A stretch of 41,265 nucleotides of DNA from Actinomycetota bacterium (lineage in GTDB: Bacteria; Actinomycetota; Aquicultoria; SKW223). The first letter of the stretch is position 1. Every line of letters starts with the position of its first letter. This document shows positions 32,317-40,455 of this stretch, piece after piece. The DNA lies in assembly GCA_026417515.1 (NCBI GenBank), contig JAOADC010000051.1, positions 1-41,265 of the forward strand, in the 5' to 3' direction. The position numbers and the translations under genes were made by a program. The notes beneath the pieces are model-generated. The model was not told the DNA's origin and searched no databases. It saw nothing but the letters and a program-made list of their open reading frames with translations.

Positions 32317-35300
32317 AAATCTCCTTATGCAATCTGTCGAATTCTTCATAACTAAGCCCATATTTGCCTCTTATGTCAATCAAAAATTCTCTTATTTCCT
32401 TGGAAACTTCTTGAACCTTCGCTGGATTCTTATTCCAATCTCGGTACAATTTACTTTCAATCCTTTTACATAGACTCTTTGAAAGCTCCATCAATTCGTG
32501 TGTTTCTTGCTTTATTATGCTTTCTAGAAAAAGTTTTATTGCAAATTCCTTATCGTTTAACCCATATTTTTTCCTTTCATCTTCTTTATCGTTAATAAAG
32601 GAAATTAAACTATCAACCTCAATTCCGAGTTGTTCGTTACTAATTTCATCTTCCTGCCATTTTTTGACTAATAATCTAACTCTTTCAGCAATACTCTTAT
32701 ATACTGGGTTTTTATCTCCTATTAAAATTACGATTCTGTGTAAAGCCATAAGAGTGCCGATAGTTTTCTGATTTTCTGTTAAATCGGATTTCCTTAATTT
32801 CTTAATGTAATTTAGATCAATTATTGTTGGTTTTTTCTGTTGAAACACCTCGGTAGGTTCTATCAGCTCATGAACAACTTTTATTGTTTTGTTAAAGATC
32901 TTCTCTGCTTTTTCGGTGACATCTGGCTTAAATAACTTTTTATAGTATTCGTAAAGGCAACTAAGCCATTTATAATCTGGTAAATATCTAATCATTTTTT
33001 CGTCACTGCTCAAAAATTCAAACCATTTTCTTAGTTCTAAATAAGAGTTTTCAAACCTTTCTCTTACTTCAGGTTTTTTTATAATTTCTAGCCCTCTGTC
33101 AAATGCATCTTTTTCGAATTTTCCTATTAAATCCCCAAAAATTTCTCTTAACTCTTTTAGAGAGTTATTAAAAATATCAAATGCCTCATCTTTATTAATC
33201 AGCGATTTTTTAATTAGTTTTTGATCTTCCTTCAAATAAACTTTCAATGCTTTTAACCAGTTCTTAAAAATACCCACATAATCAACAACCAAGCCCGAGG
33301 CTTTCCCATCGAATGGCCTGTTTACTCGAGCGACTGTTTGAAGCAAACGATGATTTTTTAGCAACTTATAAAGATACAATACACCCAACTTCGGCTCATC
33401 AAAGCCAGTTATAAGCATGTCAGCAACAATTAGAATTTTTGGATACTCATCTTTCTTAAATTCTTCTACCAATTTCTTATTTATCTCATTTGTATCGTTT
33501 ATTCCAAAACGCTCAACCAATTCCTCCCTAAAAGCTTGAATTTCTGCTGGTTCTTTAGGATTGCTTGGACTATATGTCATAACAACTTCGCTATATTTAG
33601 GAGGTAAAAAATTGTCTATGATCCTTTTAAACCTTACACAAGCAAGCCTACTTCCAGCAACTATAAAACCTTTGAATTTACCATCAAAGTTCTGCTTAAA
33701 ATGTTCAGCAATATCTTCGCAAATCGTTTCAATATTCTTTTCGTTTTCGAGAAAAACCGTAATTTCGTTTATTCTCCGCTTTACATTATCTCTAATTGCT
33801 TTTAACTCTAACTCATCTGATATATCTTCAACTTCGATCGTTTCCCTTAGATACCATTCTAAATCAACATCTTTAAGACTTACCTCTTCTTTTCTTCTCT
33901 CATAAACTATAGGTAAAACAAAACCGTCTTTTTCTGCTTGATCGATAAAGTATTTATCTAAATACCATTCCTTCTCATCACTGTAAATGTAACCAAATTC
34001 CTTATAGGTGTTTCTATCAGAATAAAATATTGGAGTTCCCGTAAAGCCGAAAAAGAATCCGTTATTTAAAATATTTTTCATCTTGGCTGCTAATGTCCCA
34101 TATTGAGTCCTATGAACCTCATCCAAAAAGCATATAACATTTTTCCTTTTATTGATTCCTTCTTTCTTTTCTAACTCATCTAACAAGAAAGATTCTTCCA
34201 TGTTAAATTTATGAATTAAGGTCAAAAATATGCCTCGCTTGCCTCTATAATCATCGTGTTCAATTATATTTTTGAGATGTTCAATATTTTCTATTCTTTC
34301 AAAACTAATTCCACCCAGGTCAAGGGAGCTTAGCTCATCGCTAAATTGTCTTTCCAGTTCCTGTCTGTCAACAATAAAAAATATAGTTGGATTTTCCAAT
34401 AATTCATCAAAATAAAGCTTAAAGGCTGAAAAAATCATTGTTAGAGTTTTTCCCGATCCCTGCCAGTGCCAAATCAAGCCTTTGTTTTTCTCAGATTTTC
34501 CCAGAAGATTTTCGATTACTCGCCGGTAAATTTTATTAGCTGCTCGAAATTGCATATATCTTGCTACAACTTTCTTTCTATCTCCTCTAAATTCGCGTAG
34601 AAATAAGAAATTTCTAAGGATATCAAGTAGGTTTTCAGGTTGTAATAATTCAAAAATTTCTTCATTTATGTTTAAATCATTTCCCTCGCCTGCTTCCTTA
34701 TCTTCTTTAACAGATCTCCAAATAAACTGGTCGACATCATCCAACCATGGAACAATAGGAAAATATTTGACTCTTTCAGAAAAACCAATACCTATTTGAA
34801 TATATTTGTAAAGCTCAGGAGCAACTTTTTCATATCGTTTAATTTGTCGATATGCATCGAAATAATTAGTTTTTCCAGTATAAGGATTCTTGCATTCGAT
34901 ATTTACTAAAGGTATTCCATTAACGAATAGGACAATATCGAGTCGAATATTATCTCTTCCAACAAAAGTATATTGGTTCGTAAAAATAAAATCGTTTGAG
35001 TTTAAATTCTTGTAATCAAATAGTTGAATAAACTTTACTATTCTTTCTTTTTCAGTCTTAATCGGCACACCAAATTTTATGTAATTCAAAATTTCTCTAT
35101 GGCCATTCTGGTCTGAGCTGGCACTTTGTAGCTTTAATATAACCTGCTTTAAATCTTCTTCTGTTAAATTTACATCCTTATTTATTTCTATTAGCTTTCT
35201 TTTTAGGTCAGAAATTAAAAGTGGTTCGTCAAAACTAAATCTCTCTAAATGCTCTGGCTGGATGTACTTCCAACCACATTCCTTTAGCTTTTCTATTACA

Positions 35301-35335
35301 TAAAATTCAACTATCTCTTTTTCCAAATGCTTCAT
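32291..35335 (-). CDS. hsdR: Type I restriction enzyme, R subunit
   Basis: 1014 aa. Nuclease domain with Asp133 and Glu147-x-Lys149 (RLDIVLFVNG, NIECKNP), then SF2 translocase motor: Walker A WQGSGKT (291-297), DEVH (405-408), FTGTP (431-435), and the motif-VI-like QTVARVNRPF. The C-terminal helical region should bind the HsdM/HsdS core. All key motifs are intact, so restriction is likely functional. It is separated from hsdS by 170 bp without a clear promoter, and the ribosome-binding site is weak (AAGAAGAG). Confidence 0.95.
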   Translation of the reverse strand: MKHLEKEIVEFYVIEKLKECGWKYIQPEHLERFSFDEPLLISDLKRKLIEINKDVNLTEEDLKQVILKLQSASSDQNGHREILNYIKFGVPIKTEKERIVKFIQLFDYKNLNSNDFIFTNQYTFVGRDNIRLDIVLFVNGIPLVNIECKNPYTGKTNYFDAYRQIKRYEKVAPELYKYIQIGIGFSERVKYFPIVPWLDDVDQFIWRSVKEDKEAGEGNDLNINEEIFELLQPENLLDILRNFLFLREFRGDRKKVVARYMQFRAANKIYRRVIENLLGKSEKNKGLIWHWQGSGKTLTMIFSAFKLYFDELLENPTIFFIVDRQELERQFSDELSSLDLGGISFERIENIEHLKNIIEHDDYRGKRGIFLTLIHKFNMEESFLLDELEKKEGINKRKNVICFLDEVHRTQYGTLAAKMKNILNNGFFFGFTGTPIFYSDRNTYKEFGYIYSDEKEWYLDKYFIDQAEKDGFVLPIVYERRKEEVSLKDVDLEWYLRETIEVEDISDELELKAIRDNVKRRINEITVFLENEKNIETICEDIAEHFKQNFDGKFKGFIVAGSRLACVRFKRIIDNFLPPKYSEVVMTYSPSNPKEPAEIQAFREELVERFGINDTNEINKKLVEEFKKDEYPKILIVADMLITGFDEPKLGVLYLYKLLKNHRLLQTVARVNRPFDGKASGLVVDYVGIFKNWLKALKVYLKEDQKLIKKSLINKDEAFDIFNNSLKELREIFGDLIGKFEKDAFDRGLEIIKKPEVRERFENSYLELRKWFEFLSSDEKMIRYLPDYKWLSCLYEYYKKLFKPDVTEKAEKIFNKTIKVVHELIEPTEVFQQKKPTIIDLNYIKKLRKSDLTENQKTIGTLMALHRIVILIGDKNPVYKSIAERVRLLVKKWQEDEISNEQLGIEVDSLISFINDKEDERKKYGLNDKEFAIKLFLESIIKQETHELMELSKSLCKRIESKLYRDWNKNPAKVQEVSKEIREFLIDIRGKYGLSYEEFDRLHKEIFEFIYENP

Positions 35336-35505
35336 TTTTTCTCTTCTTTAAGACACTAAAATGTTTATTTTTTAATTTATTATAAATTGGATGTAAGTCC
35401 CCGCTTGTAGGCTTCCGGAAAGTTACTCGCTAATAGAATGTGAATATTTTTTTATCGGTTTAATAAACCTTAAGCAAACATAGGATCTCTTCAATTATCT
35501 TCCCC
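35336..35505 (-). other. hsdS-hsdR spacer
   Basis: 170 bp with no gene. It is long compared with the tight spacing of hsdM-hsdS, so hsdR may have some separate control, but I see no confident promoter or terminator. Confidence 0.35.
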
Positions 35506-36744
35506 TTAAAGATGTATTTCTTCAACATCTATCTCCTGTTTCATAATCTTATTTAACATTGTTTTAAAGAGCTCCTCATAAAGTGCTTTTTTCTTCTGTT
35601 CAACTTCAATTTTTTGATCAATGGTTTGAAGTATTTCAGCAATTTCACACTGTTCAAAAAGAGGTGGAAGAGGAATTTTTTCGTTCAAAATATCATCGTC
35701 GCTTATGGCTGGGTAACCCGTCCCCGATTGAAAACTACTAATGCGAACAATAAAGTAATTTGTTAATAAGTAATAGAACAAATAATTTGGCTTGAGAAGT
35801 TCTTTTTTCGTTCTTATCACGCAGAAGGCAGTGGAACAGAATTCACCATGTAACTCAGCCGGAATCAAGGCCACTCTTTTTAAATAAGGTCTTACGGTAG
35901 CAAATATAATGTCATCCGTCTCTATGATTTTTCTTGCTCTGCTCGGCGCTTTCCTCCCTTCAAAAACCTTATAAGCAATGATTTTGAAATTTTCGTTATC
36001 AATGCTCGATACGTCCAAGTATTTGATTAATTTATACGGCTCTTTAGAAGGGTCCTTTTGCTGCGTTTTTAAGCAAACCTCTCCTAGCTTCACAACCTTC
36101 CAATCTTCAGGAATTAAACCGATCTCTGTTTTCTTTAATTTTTTGCCAATCAGCTTCTCAATCTCCTCTTTCTCTAACTCGCCAGTTCGAGAACTCAACA
36201 ACTCTTTAACCCTCAACCCTGCAATCCCGTAATGAAACAGCAAGCTCATCATTGCCTTTTTTAGCTCCTTAGTCTTCTCAATGATTTTGTCCTGAATCTC
36301 AATCGCTTCTTGAATCGTATCCAAAACACCGACAATCTTCCGCTGCACTTCAACAGGAGGTAAAGGAATCTCAATATTTAAAAATTCTTTTTTCTGTAAA
36401 TGCCTCAACCCTGAGCCTCTAAAATAGATTTCATCAATATATCTTATTTTCCCCAAAATCTGATAATAAATATATTTTGTTAATGCATTTTTGATTTTTA
36501 TTGCCCAGGTATCTGTTGAATAACTTGCTTTACCACAATAATATTTCACACCAGCGTAACCACCGGTCGATAAGAACAAGTTCTCTCCATCTACAAGAAA
36601 TTCACTATGCCTTAAAACATTGCCTCCGCTCGTAAAAAAAGGATAACCTAATGTGTGATTATCTGCATCTTCAACTTTGAAAGGAGATTTCTTATTTTCT
36701 TGAAAAATTTCTTTCAGCTTTTTAGTTGGCCAAGGAGATTTCAT
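35506..36744 (-). CDS. hsdS: Type I restriction enzyme, specificity subunit
   Basis: 412 aa. Two target-recognition domains (about 1-120 and 200-350), each followed by a conserved helical spacer: IPLPPVEVQRKIVGVLDTI and IPLPPLFEQCEIAEILQTI. The pseudo-repeat layout is complete, so it should specify a bipartite DNA site. The ATG overlaps the stop of the upstream gene as ATGA. TRD2 starts with the typical IGLIPEDWKVVKLGEV. Confidence 0.95.
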   Translation of the reverse strand: MKSPWPTKKLKEIFQENKKSPFKVEDADNHTLGYPFFTSGGNVLRHSEFLVDGENLFLSTGGYAGVKYYCGKASYSTDTWAIKIKNALTKYIYYQILGKIRYIDEIYFRGSGLRHLQKKEFLNIEIPLPPVEVQRKIVGVLDTIQEAIEIQDKIIEKTKELKKAMMSLLFHYGIAGLRVKELLSSRTGELEKEEIEKLIGKKLKKTEIGLIPEDWKVVKLGEVCLKTQQKDPSKEPYKLIKYLDVSSIDNENFKIIAYKVFEGRKAPSRARKIIETDDIIFATVRPYLKRVALIPAELHGEFCSTAFCVIRTKKELLKPNYLFYYLLTNYFIVRISSFQSGTGYPAISDDDILNEKIPLPPLFEQCEIAEILQTIDQKIEVEQKKKALYEELFKTMLNKIMKQEIDVEEIHL

Positions 36745-37574
36745 GGCTTATCCCTCCACGGGTAAAAGTTTGGGTTATTAATTAGAAATCTCCTAAGAAA
36801 CTCTAGACATTCATCGTTATATTTTCTTAGTACTATCTTGCCTTCAGAGTTTTTGTAATTATAGTTATACTTAGGATCCTCTTTTAATTGAAGCACTTTT
36901 AATAATTTGACTATAAAAGCAAGGTTCTTATTCAATAACCTAGCCAAATCTTTTGCTTGGTAAGGATAAGCAATGTTCGGATCTACCTGTTCTTTTTCGA
37001 TAACAACCGGAACTCCCTTTTTCCGATCTTTCATTGGCTTTATCTTCATTGGCAAAGCTGATTCAGAAGCTTCTAATATACTCGCGGGATATTGCGCCAC
37101 AATTATATTCATTCTCTCGAACACTTTTCGAATTTCCTCTTTTACAATTTGATCAAAGTCTGACTTATCTAAAAGTTCATTTTTTGATGAGTGTCTTATC
37201 CATATCTGCCCTTCATAAAATTCAGCAACTTTATTTCCCTTCTTGTTTCTGTAAATACCTTTCTTAATAAAAATATGTGGTCTCAAATCAGAACGAGGCA
37301 CTTTAATTTCAACCCCATTACCCTTTTTAACACATTCTATACCTCTTAGTTTTGGTGCTATATAAGAGTTCACTTTGTTATCCAAATTCGCCGGGTCAAA
37401 CTCTGAAAAATCCACGTTTATGCTTTTATACAAAATGCGCCCACCTGACCTATTGGACATCGCAACAATTGTTTTAATTAATTTGAGCCATTCTTTCTCG
37501 GAACCAAAGAACTGCGACTTTTCCTCAAAAGTTTCTTTTTCTCCCAATCTTCTCTCTCGCGGTCGCGATCTCAT
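36741..37574 (-). CDS. AlbA_2/Schlafen-like putative DNA/RNA-binding protein
   Basis: 277 aa from ATG 37574, preceded by AGAGGTGG; an upstream TTG at 37604 has no such site. The region WLKLIKTIVAMSNRSGG-RILY (about 30-50) followed by DPANLDNKVNSYIAPKL and IWIRHSSKNELL matches AlbA_2 (Schlafen-like) domains by eye. The C-terminal 80 residues (YQAKDLARLLNKN and an FLRRFLINNP helix) look like a winged helix. It is coupled to hsdS by ATGA and lies between hsdM and hsdS, so it is part of the restriction operon. The function is unknown; defence or regulatory roles are possible. Family confidence is moderate. Confidence 0.65.
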   Translation of the reverse strand: MRSRPRERRLGEKETFEEKSQFFGSEKEWLKLIKTIVAMSNRSGGRILYKSINVDFSEFDPANLDNKVNSYIAPKLRGIECVKKGNGVEIKVPRSDLRPHIFIKKGIYRNKKGNKVAEFYEGQIWIRHSSKNELLDKSDFDQIVKEEIRKVFERMNIIVAQYPASILEASESALPMKIKPMKDRKKGVPVVIEKEQVDPNIAYPYQAKDLARLLNKNLAFIVKLLKVLQLKEDPKYNYNYKNSEGKIVLRKYNDECLEFLRRFLINNPNFYPWRDKP

Positions 37575-37609
37575 GGTTCCACCTCTTGGCTTGATAATCC
37601 GCAATGCGC

Positions 37610-39328
37610 TCAGCTTATAATCTTCTTCAATTTCTCCTCTATTTTTCTTCTCTCTACTTCAAGCTTTTCCAACTCAATCCTTATCTCGTTTATTGGTCTA
37701 TAATCTTCCTCTTCAATTTTTATTACAAACCTTGAAGGGCTTAAATTGAAATCAGCCTCCTCTATCTCTTTTAAACTGATAATCTTGCTAAATCCCTCGA
37801 CTTCCTTAAACTCTCTGTAAACATCGACAATCTTCTTAATATTTTCCTCTCCTAAACTATTCTGCTTTTTCCCGGGTTGATATTCCTTACTGGAATTGAT
37901 GAGCAAAACTTTTTCTTTCTTTTCTTCAGGTTTATTTTTATGGAAAACAATAATTACTGCAGGAGCTCCTGTGTTGTAAAAAAGTTTTTCAGGAAGCAAA
38001 ATAACCGATTCAACTAAATCATCTTCTACTATTTTCTGTCTTATTAACTTTTCTCGTCCACCTCTCGAAACTGAACCGGTATCAATAACTACCGCTGCCT
38101 TCTCTTGTGCTGAAGCTAACATATGCTGAATCCATATCCAATCAGCTGATTGTTTGGTGGCAAAACCATATTTATATCTTTCTTGCCAATATTCTCCTTT
38201 TTTTAAAGTATCTTCATCATAACCATCTTGATTCCAAGGAGGATTTGCAATTACATAATCAAATCTTTTAAATGAATTTCCTTCCTTGAATTTCGGGAAA
38301 AGCAAAGTATCTCCTAGCTCTAGCTGGAAATTTCTAATATCATGTAATAGCATATTCATTTTTGCTAAAGCTAATGTTTTTGGATTTGGTTCCTGTCCAT
38401 ACAAGAGAAGAGTATTTGCTTCTTCTTTACCATAGATTTCTTCAATGTATTTGTAGGCTATTATGAGCATTCCAGCCGAGCCAAGTGCTGGATCATATAT
38501 TGAACTTTTTGGTTTTGGATCAAGGATTTCAACCATCAATCTTATAACTTCACGCGGAGTGTATACCTCACCTTCCTTCGCCTTTGTAGGGGCAAAGTAT
38601 TTTAGTATCCACTCATATGCATCTCCCAAAATATCACCGGAAATCTCCTTGAAAGAAAATTTGCTGAAAAGCTCAATTAATTGATTTAAGATTGCGGAAT
38701 TTTCTGGATTACTTGTAAATTGATGGAAGTCGAATTGAGCAAAAATATCATGATAGTTGGGATTTAGTTCCGCTAACTTTTTCATTGCAATAGAAAATTT
38801 TTCAGTAATTCTTTGTGGATCTTTCCTTATATTGTTCCATAGAAATTCCTTAGGAAAATTGAAAACATGATATGGAGCTGATTCAGCTTCCTTAACTGCC
38901 TCAACCTCATTCCAGCCCTTAGACAAGAGTTTCGTTTTGACTTCTTCGAACTCGCTCTCCCATTTATCTGAATAAGCCTTATAAAACAGTAGAAGCAAAA
39001 TAAAGGTATAATCAACTCGCGTTCTTATGATATCTGCTGCTTGTTTCAATAGATTTATCAATTGATCTTTCGTAGAAATGTGATTGGTCTGTAAATTTAG
39101 AAAGGTTTTTAATGTATAGATCTTCTCTCTTCTATCTTTTGGATTTTGAGTAACCCTTAACAATCCAGCTTTTTTAATTTCCGAAAGAATTACCTTAACT
39201 TGTTCTTCAGAGTGCTTATATTCTTTATTCAGTAAATCAAAAGCTTGGTCGAACGTGAAAGCTTGACTCCCAAAGTAATCGAGCATTCTTAAATATCTGT
39301 TTTTTATCCAGTTAGGCAATTTGTCCAA
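37610..39328 (-). CDS. hsdM: Type I restriction enzyme, methyltransferase subunit
   Basis: 572 aa. An N-terminal winged-helix-like segment (about 1-75) precedes the usual HsdM helical domain and the N6-adenine methyltransferase core: YTPREVIRLM (256-265), SAM motif DPALGSAGM (279-287, where the family usually has DPACGSGG) and catalytic NPPW (362-365). The start is TTG at 39328 preceded by AAAGGGGGTAG. It is the first gene of the operon, behind a consensus promoter with a palindrome at the start site. Confidence 0.95.
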   Translation of the reverse strand: MDKLPNWIKNRYLRMLDYFGSQAFTFDQAFDLLNKEYKHSEEQVKVILSEIKKAGLLRVTQNPKDRREKIYTLKTFLNLQTNHISTKDQLINLLKQAADIIRTRVDYTFILLLLFYKAYSDKWESEFEEVKTKLLSKGWNEVEAVKEAESAPYHVFNFPKEFLWNNIRKDPQRITEKFSIAMKKLAELNPNYHDIFAQFDFHQFTSNPENSAILNQLIELFSKFSFKEISGDILGDAYEWILKYFAPTKAKEGEVYTPREVIRLMVEILDPKPKSSIYDPALGSAGMLIIAYKYIEEIYGKEEANTLLLYGQEPNPKTLALAKMNMLLHDIRNFQLELGDTLLFPKFKEGNSFKRFDYVIANPPWNQDGYDEDTLKKGEYWQERYKYGFATKQSADWIWIQHMLASAQEKAAVVIDTGSVSRGGREKLIRQKIVEDDLVESVILLPEKLFYNTGAPAVIIVFHKNKPEEKKEKVLLINSSKEYQPGKKQNSLGEENIKKIVDVYREFKEVEGFSKIISLKEIEEADFNLSPSRFVIKIEEEDYRPINEIRIELEKLEVERRKIEEKLKKIIS

Positions 39329-39346
39329 TGTTTACTACCCCCTTTG

Positions 39347-39379
39347 ATAGGTAATGTAATATGTTATCACATTACCTAT
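39347..39379. promoter_or_regulatory. Palindromic operator at the hsdM transcription start
   Basis: Perfect 11-bp arms ATAGGTAATGT (39347-39357) and ACATTACCTAT (39369-39379) with an 11-bp spacer. It touches the -10 and covers the predicted start and leader, a position for a repressor or autoregulator. Confidence 0.7.
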
Positions 39380-39405
39380 TTTAAATAAATTCAAATCTAT
39401 GTCAA
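39378..39405 (-). promoter_or_regulatory. Promoter of the hsdM operon
   Basis: Minus strand -35 TTGACA (39405-39400), 16-bp spacer, -10 TAAAAT (39383-39378). This is a strong consensus match upstream of the palindrome. Confidence 0.75.
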
Positions 39406-39754
39406 TACAATTTTGTTTCAAATTATGATCGAGTTTTTAGTGCGATTTGTTCGATAAGTAATTTTTTGATCATGAATCAACAAACCCATATCACGCCTCT
39501 AAAAGCTATCTAACTTATCTAATCATCCTCGAAAAACTTGACCCTGAAAAACCACTCTTTGATTATAAAATCTAAGTATGACAGGAAACGAATTTTAAAT
39601 TTACCTATAAGCAAAATTTGCAAAAAAACATCAATTAATATCAAAATGTAAAAATTTTAACTGAATATTCAGGTTTTACTATTCATTTTCTTGGGATCTA
39701 GAGCTAAATTCAAAAAATCCAGTCTAAAAGATTAAGACAAAATTCTTATGAAAA
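39406..39754. other. Non-coding right flank of the island
   Basis: About 350 bp, AT-rich, no gene or recombinase remnant recognised between the hsdM promoter and the attR copy. Confidence 0.45.
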
Positions 39755-39808
39755 GGAGAGCGCCTCCTTGGCGTGGAGGAGGTCACGGGTTCAAGTCCCG
39801 TCATCTCC
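39755..39808 (+). repeat. attR: displaced 3' part of tRNA-Ala
   Basis: 54 bp identical to 31222-31275, followed by TCCA instead of ACCA. It lacks the 5' acceptor strand and D-stem, so it is not a working tRNA. It marks the right island border. Confidence 0.88.
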
Positions 39809-39946
39809 TCCATCAATCAAAAGTATCTAACTTTACTTAGAACTTATTAATCAATTTCCCACTTTATGCTTAGGCTTTAAACTATGAATATTGGATTCTT
39901 CTTTTAGAGCAATTCTTTTGAAATCCTTAAATTTACTTCAGGTTTT

Positions 39947-39975
39947 TTGACATCTTATCTGTACTCTGTTAATTT
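39947..39975 (+). promoter_or_regulatory. Promoter of the PspC-domain gene
   Basis: -35 TTGACA (39947-39952), 17-bp spacer, -10 TAATTT (39970-39975), about 20 nt before the ATG. Confidence 0.65.
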
Positions 39976-39995
39976 AGATTTGAGGGGGTTTGATT

Positions 39996-40442
39996 ATGAA
40001 AAGGCTTTACCGTTCAAGAAAAGATAGGATGATTGCTGGGGTTTGTGGCGGACTTGGGGAGTATTTTCAGGTCGATCCAACACTTATAAGAGTAGCATTT
40101 GCAGCACTCACTCTCTTTAACGGTGCAGGGCTCATACTCTACATCATTCTTGCAATTGTAATACCGAATAGTCCAGAAGAATTAGAAGAACCTCCAAAAA
40201 AGATCGTAGAGCAAGAATCGACCACAAGCCAGAAATCAGCAGAAACTGTTTCAAGTTCAACTTCACAAGAACTGAAAGAACATCAATTATCCACTCCCAG
40301 AAGTATATTTGGATTAGCTCTCATATTGTTGGGATTTTACTTTCTTCTTCAGCAGATTTTCCCTTTCCACATCATTCGTTGGGATCTCATATGGCCAATC
40401 GTATTAGTCATAGTAGGTGCTTCAATTATTTTTAAACGATAG
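39996..40442 (+). CDS. PspC-domain membrane protein with LiaI/LiaF-like C-terminus
   Basis: 148 aa from ATG 39996, with GAGGGGG 7 nt upstream. An N-terminal PspC domain (RLYRSRKDRMIAGVCGGLGEYF, helix to about 58) is followed by a Ser/Thr/Glu-rich linker. Two C-terminal helices (ALILLGFYFLL and WPIVLVIVGASIIF) resemble the DUF5668/LiaF membrane region. PspC proteins take part in envelope stress responses. The next gene is LiaF-like, supporting a stress-sensing pair. Confidence 0.87.
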   Translation: MKRLYRSRKDRMIAGVCGGLGEYFQVDPTLIRVAFAALTLFNGAGLILYIILAIVIPNSPEELEEPPKKIVEQESTTSQKSAETVSSSTSQELKEHQLSTPRSIFGLALILLGFYFLLQQIFPFHIIRWDLIWPIVLVIVGASIIFKR

Positions 40443-40455
40443 AAATTGAACTTCA

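Larger units (their letters stand above)
31222..39808. mobile_element. tRNA-Ala-integrated genomic island (type I restriction-modification)
   Basis: About 8.5 kb between the intact tRNA-Ala and a displaced copy of its 3' part. Cargo is one operon on the minus strand: hsdM, AlbA_2/Schlafen-like, hsdS, hsdR and a YgjP-like protease. There is no integrase, transposase or excisionase, and both flanks are unusually AT-rich and non-coding. It is either a relic that lost its recombinase or an element moved in trans. It splits what was the original tRNA-Ala to pspC interval. Confidence 0.8.

Noticed and set aside
39755-39812. Second tRNA-Ala gene
   Set aside because: Only the part from the D-loop onward is present; the 5' acceptor strand and D-stem are missing and the discriminator base is changed. 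It is an attachment-site copy.
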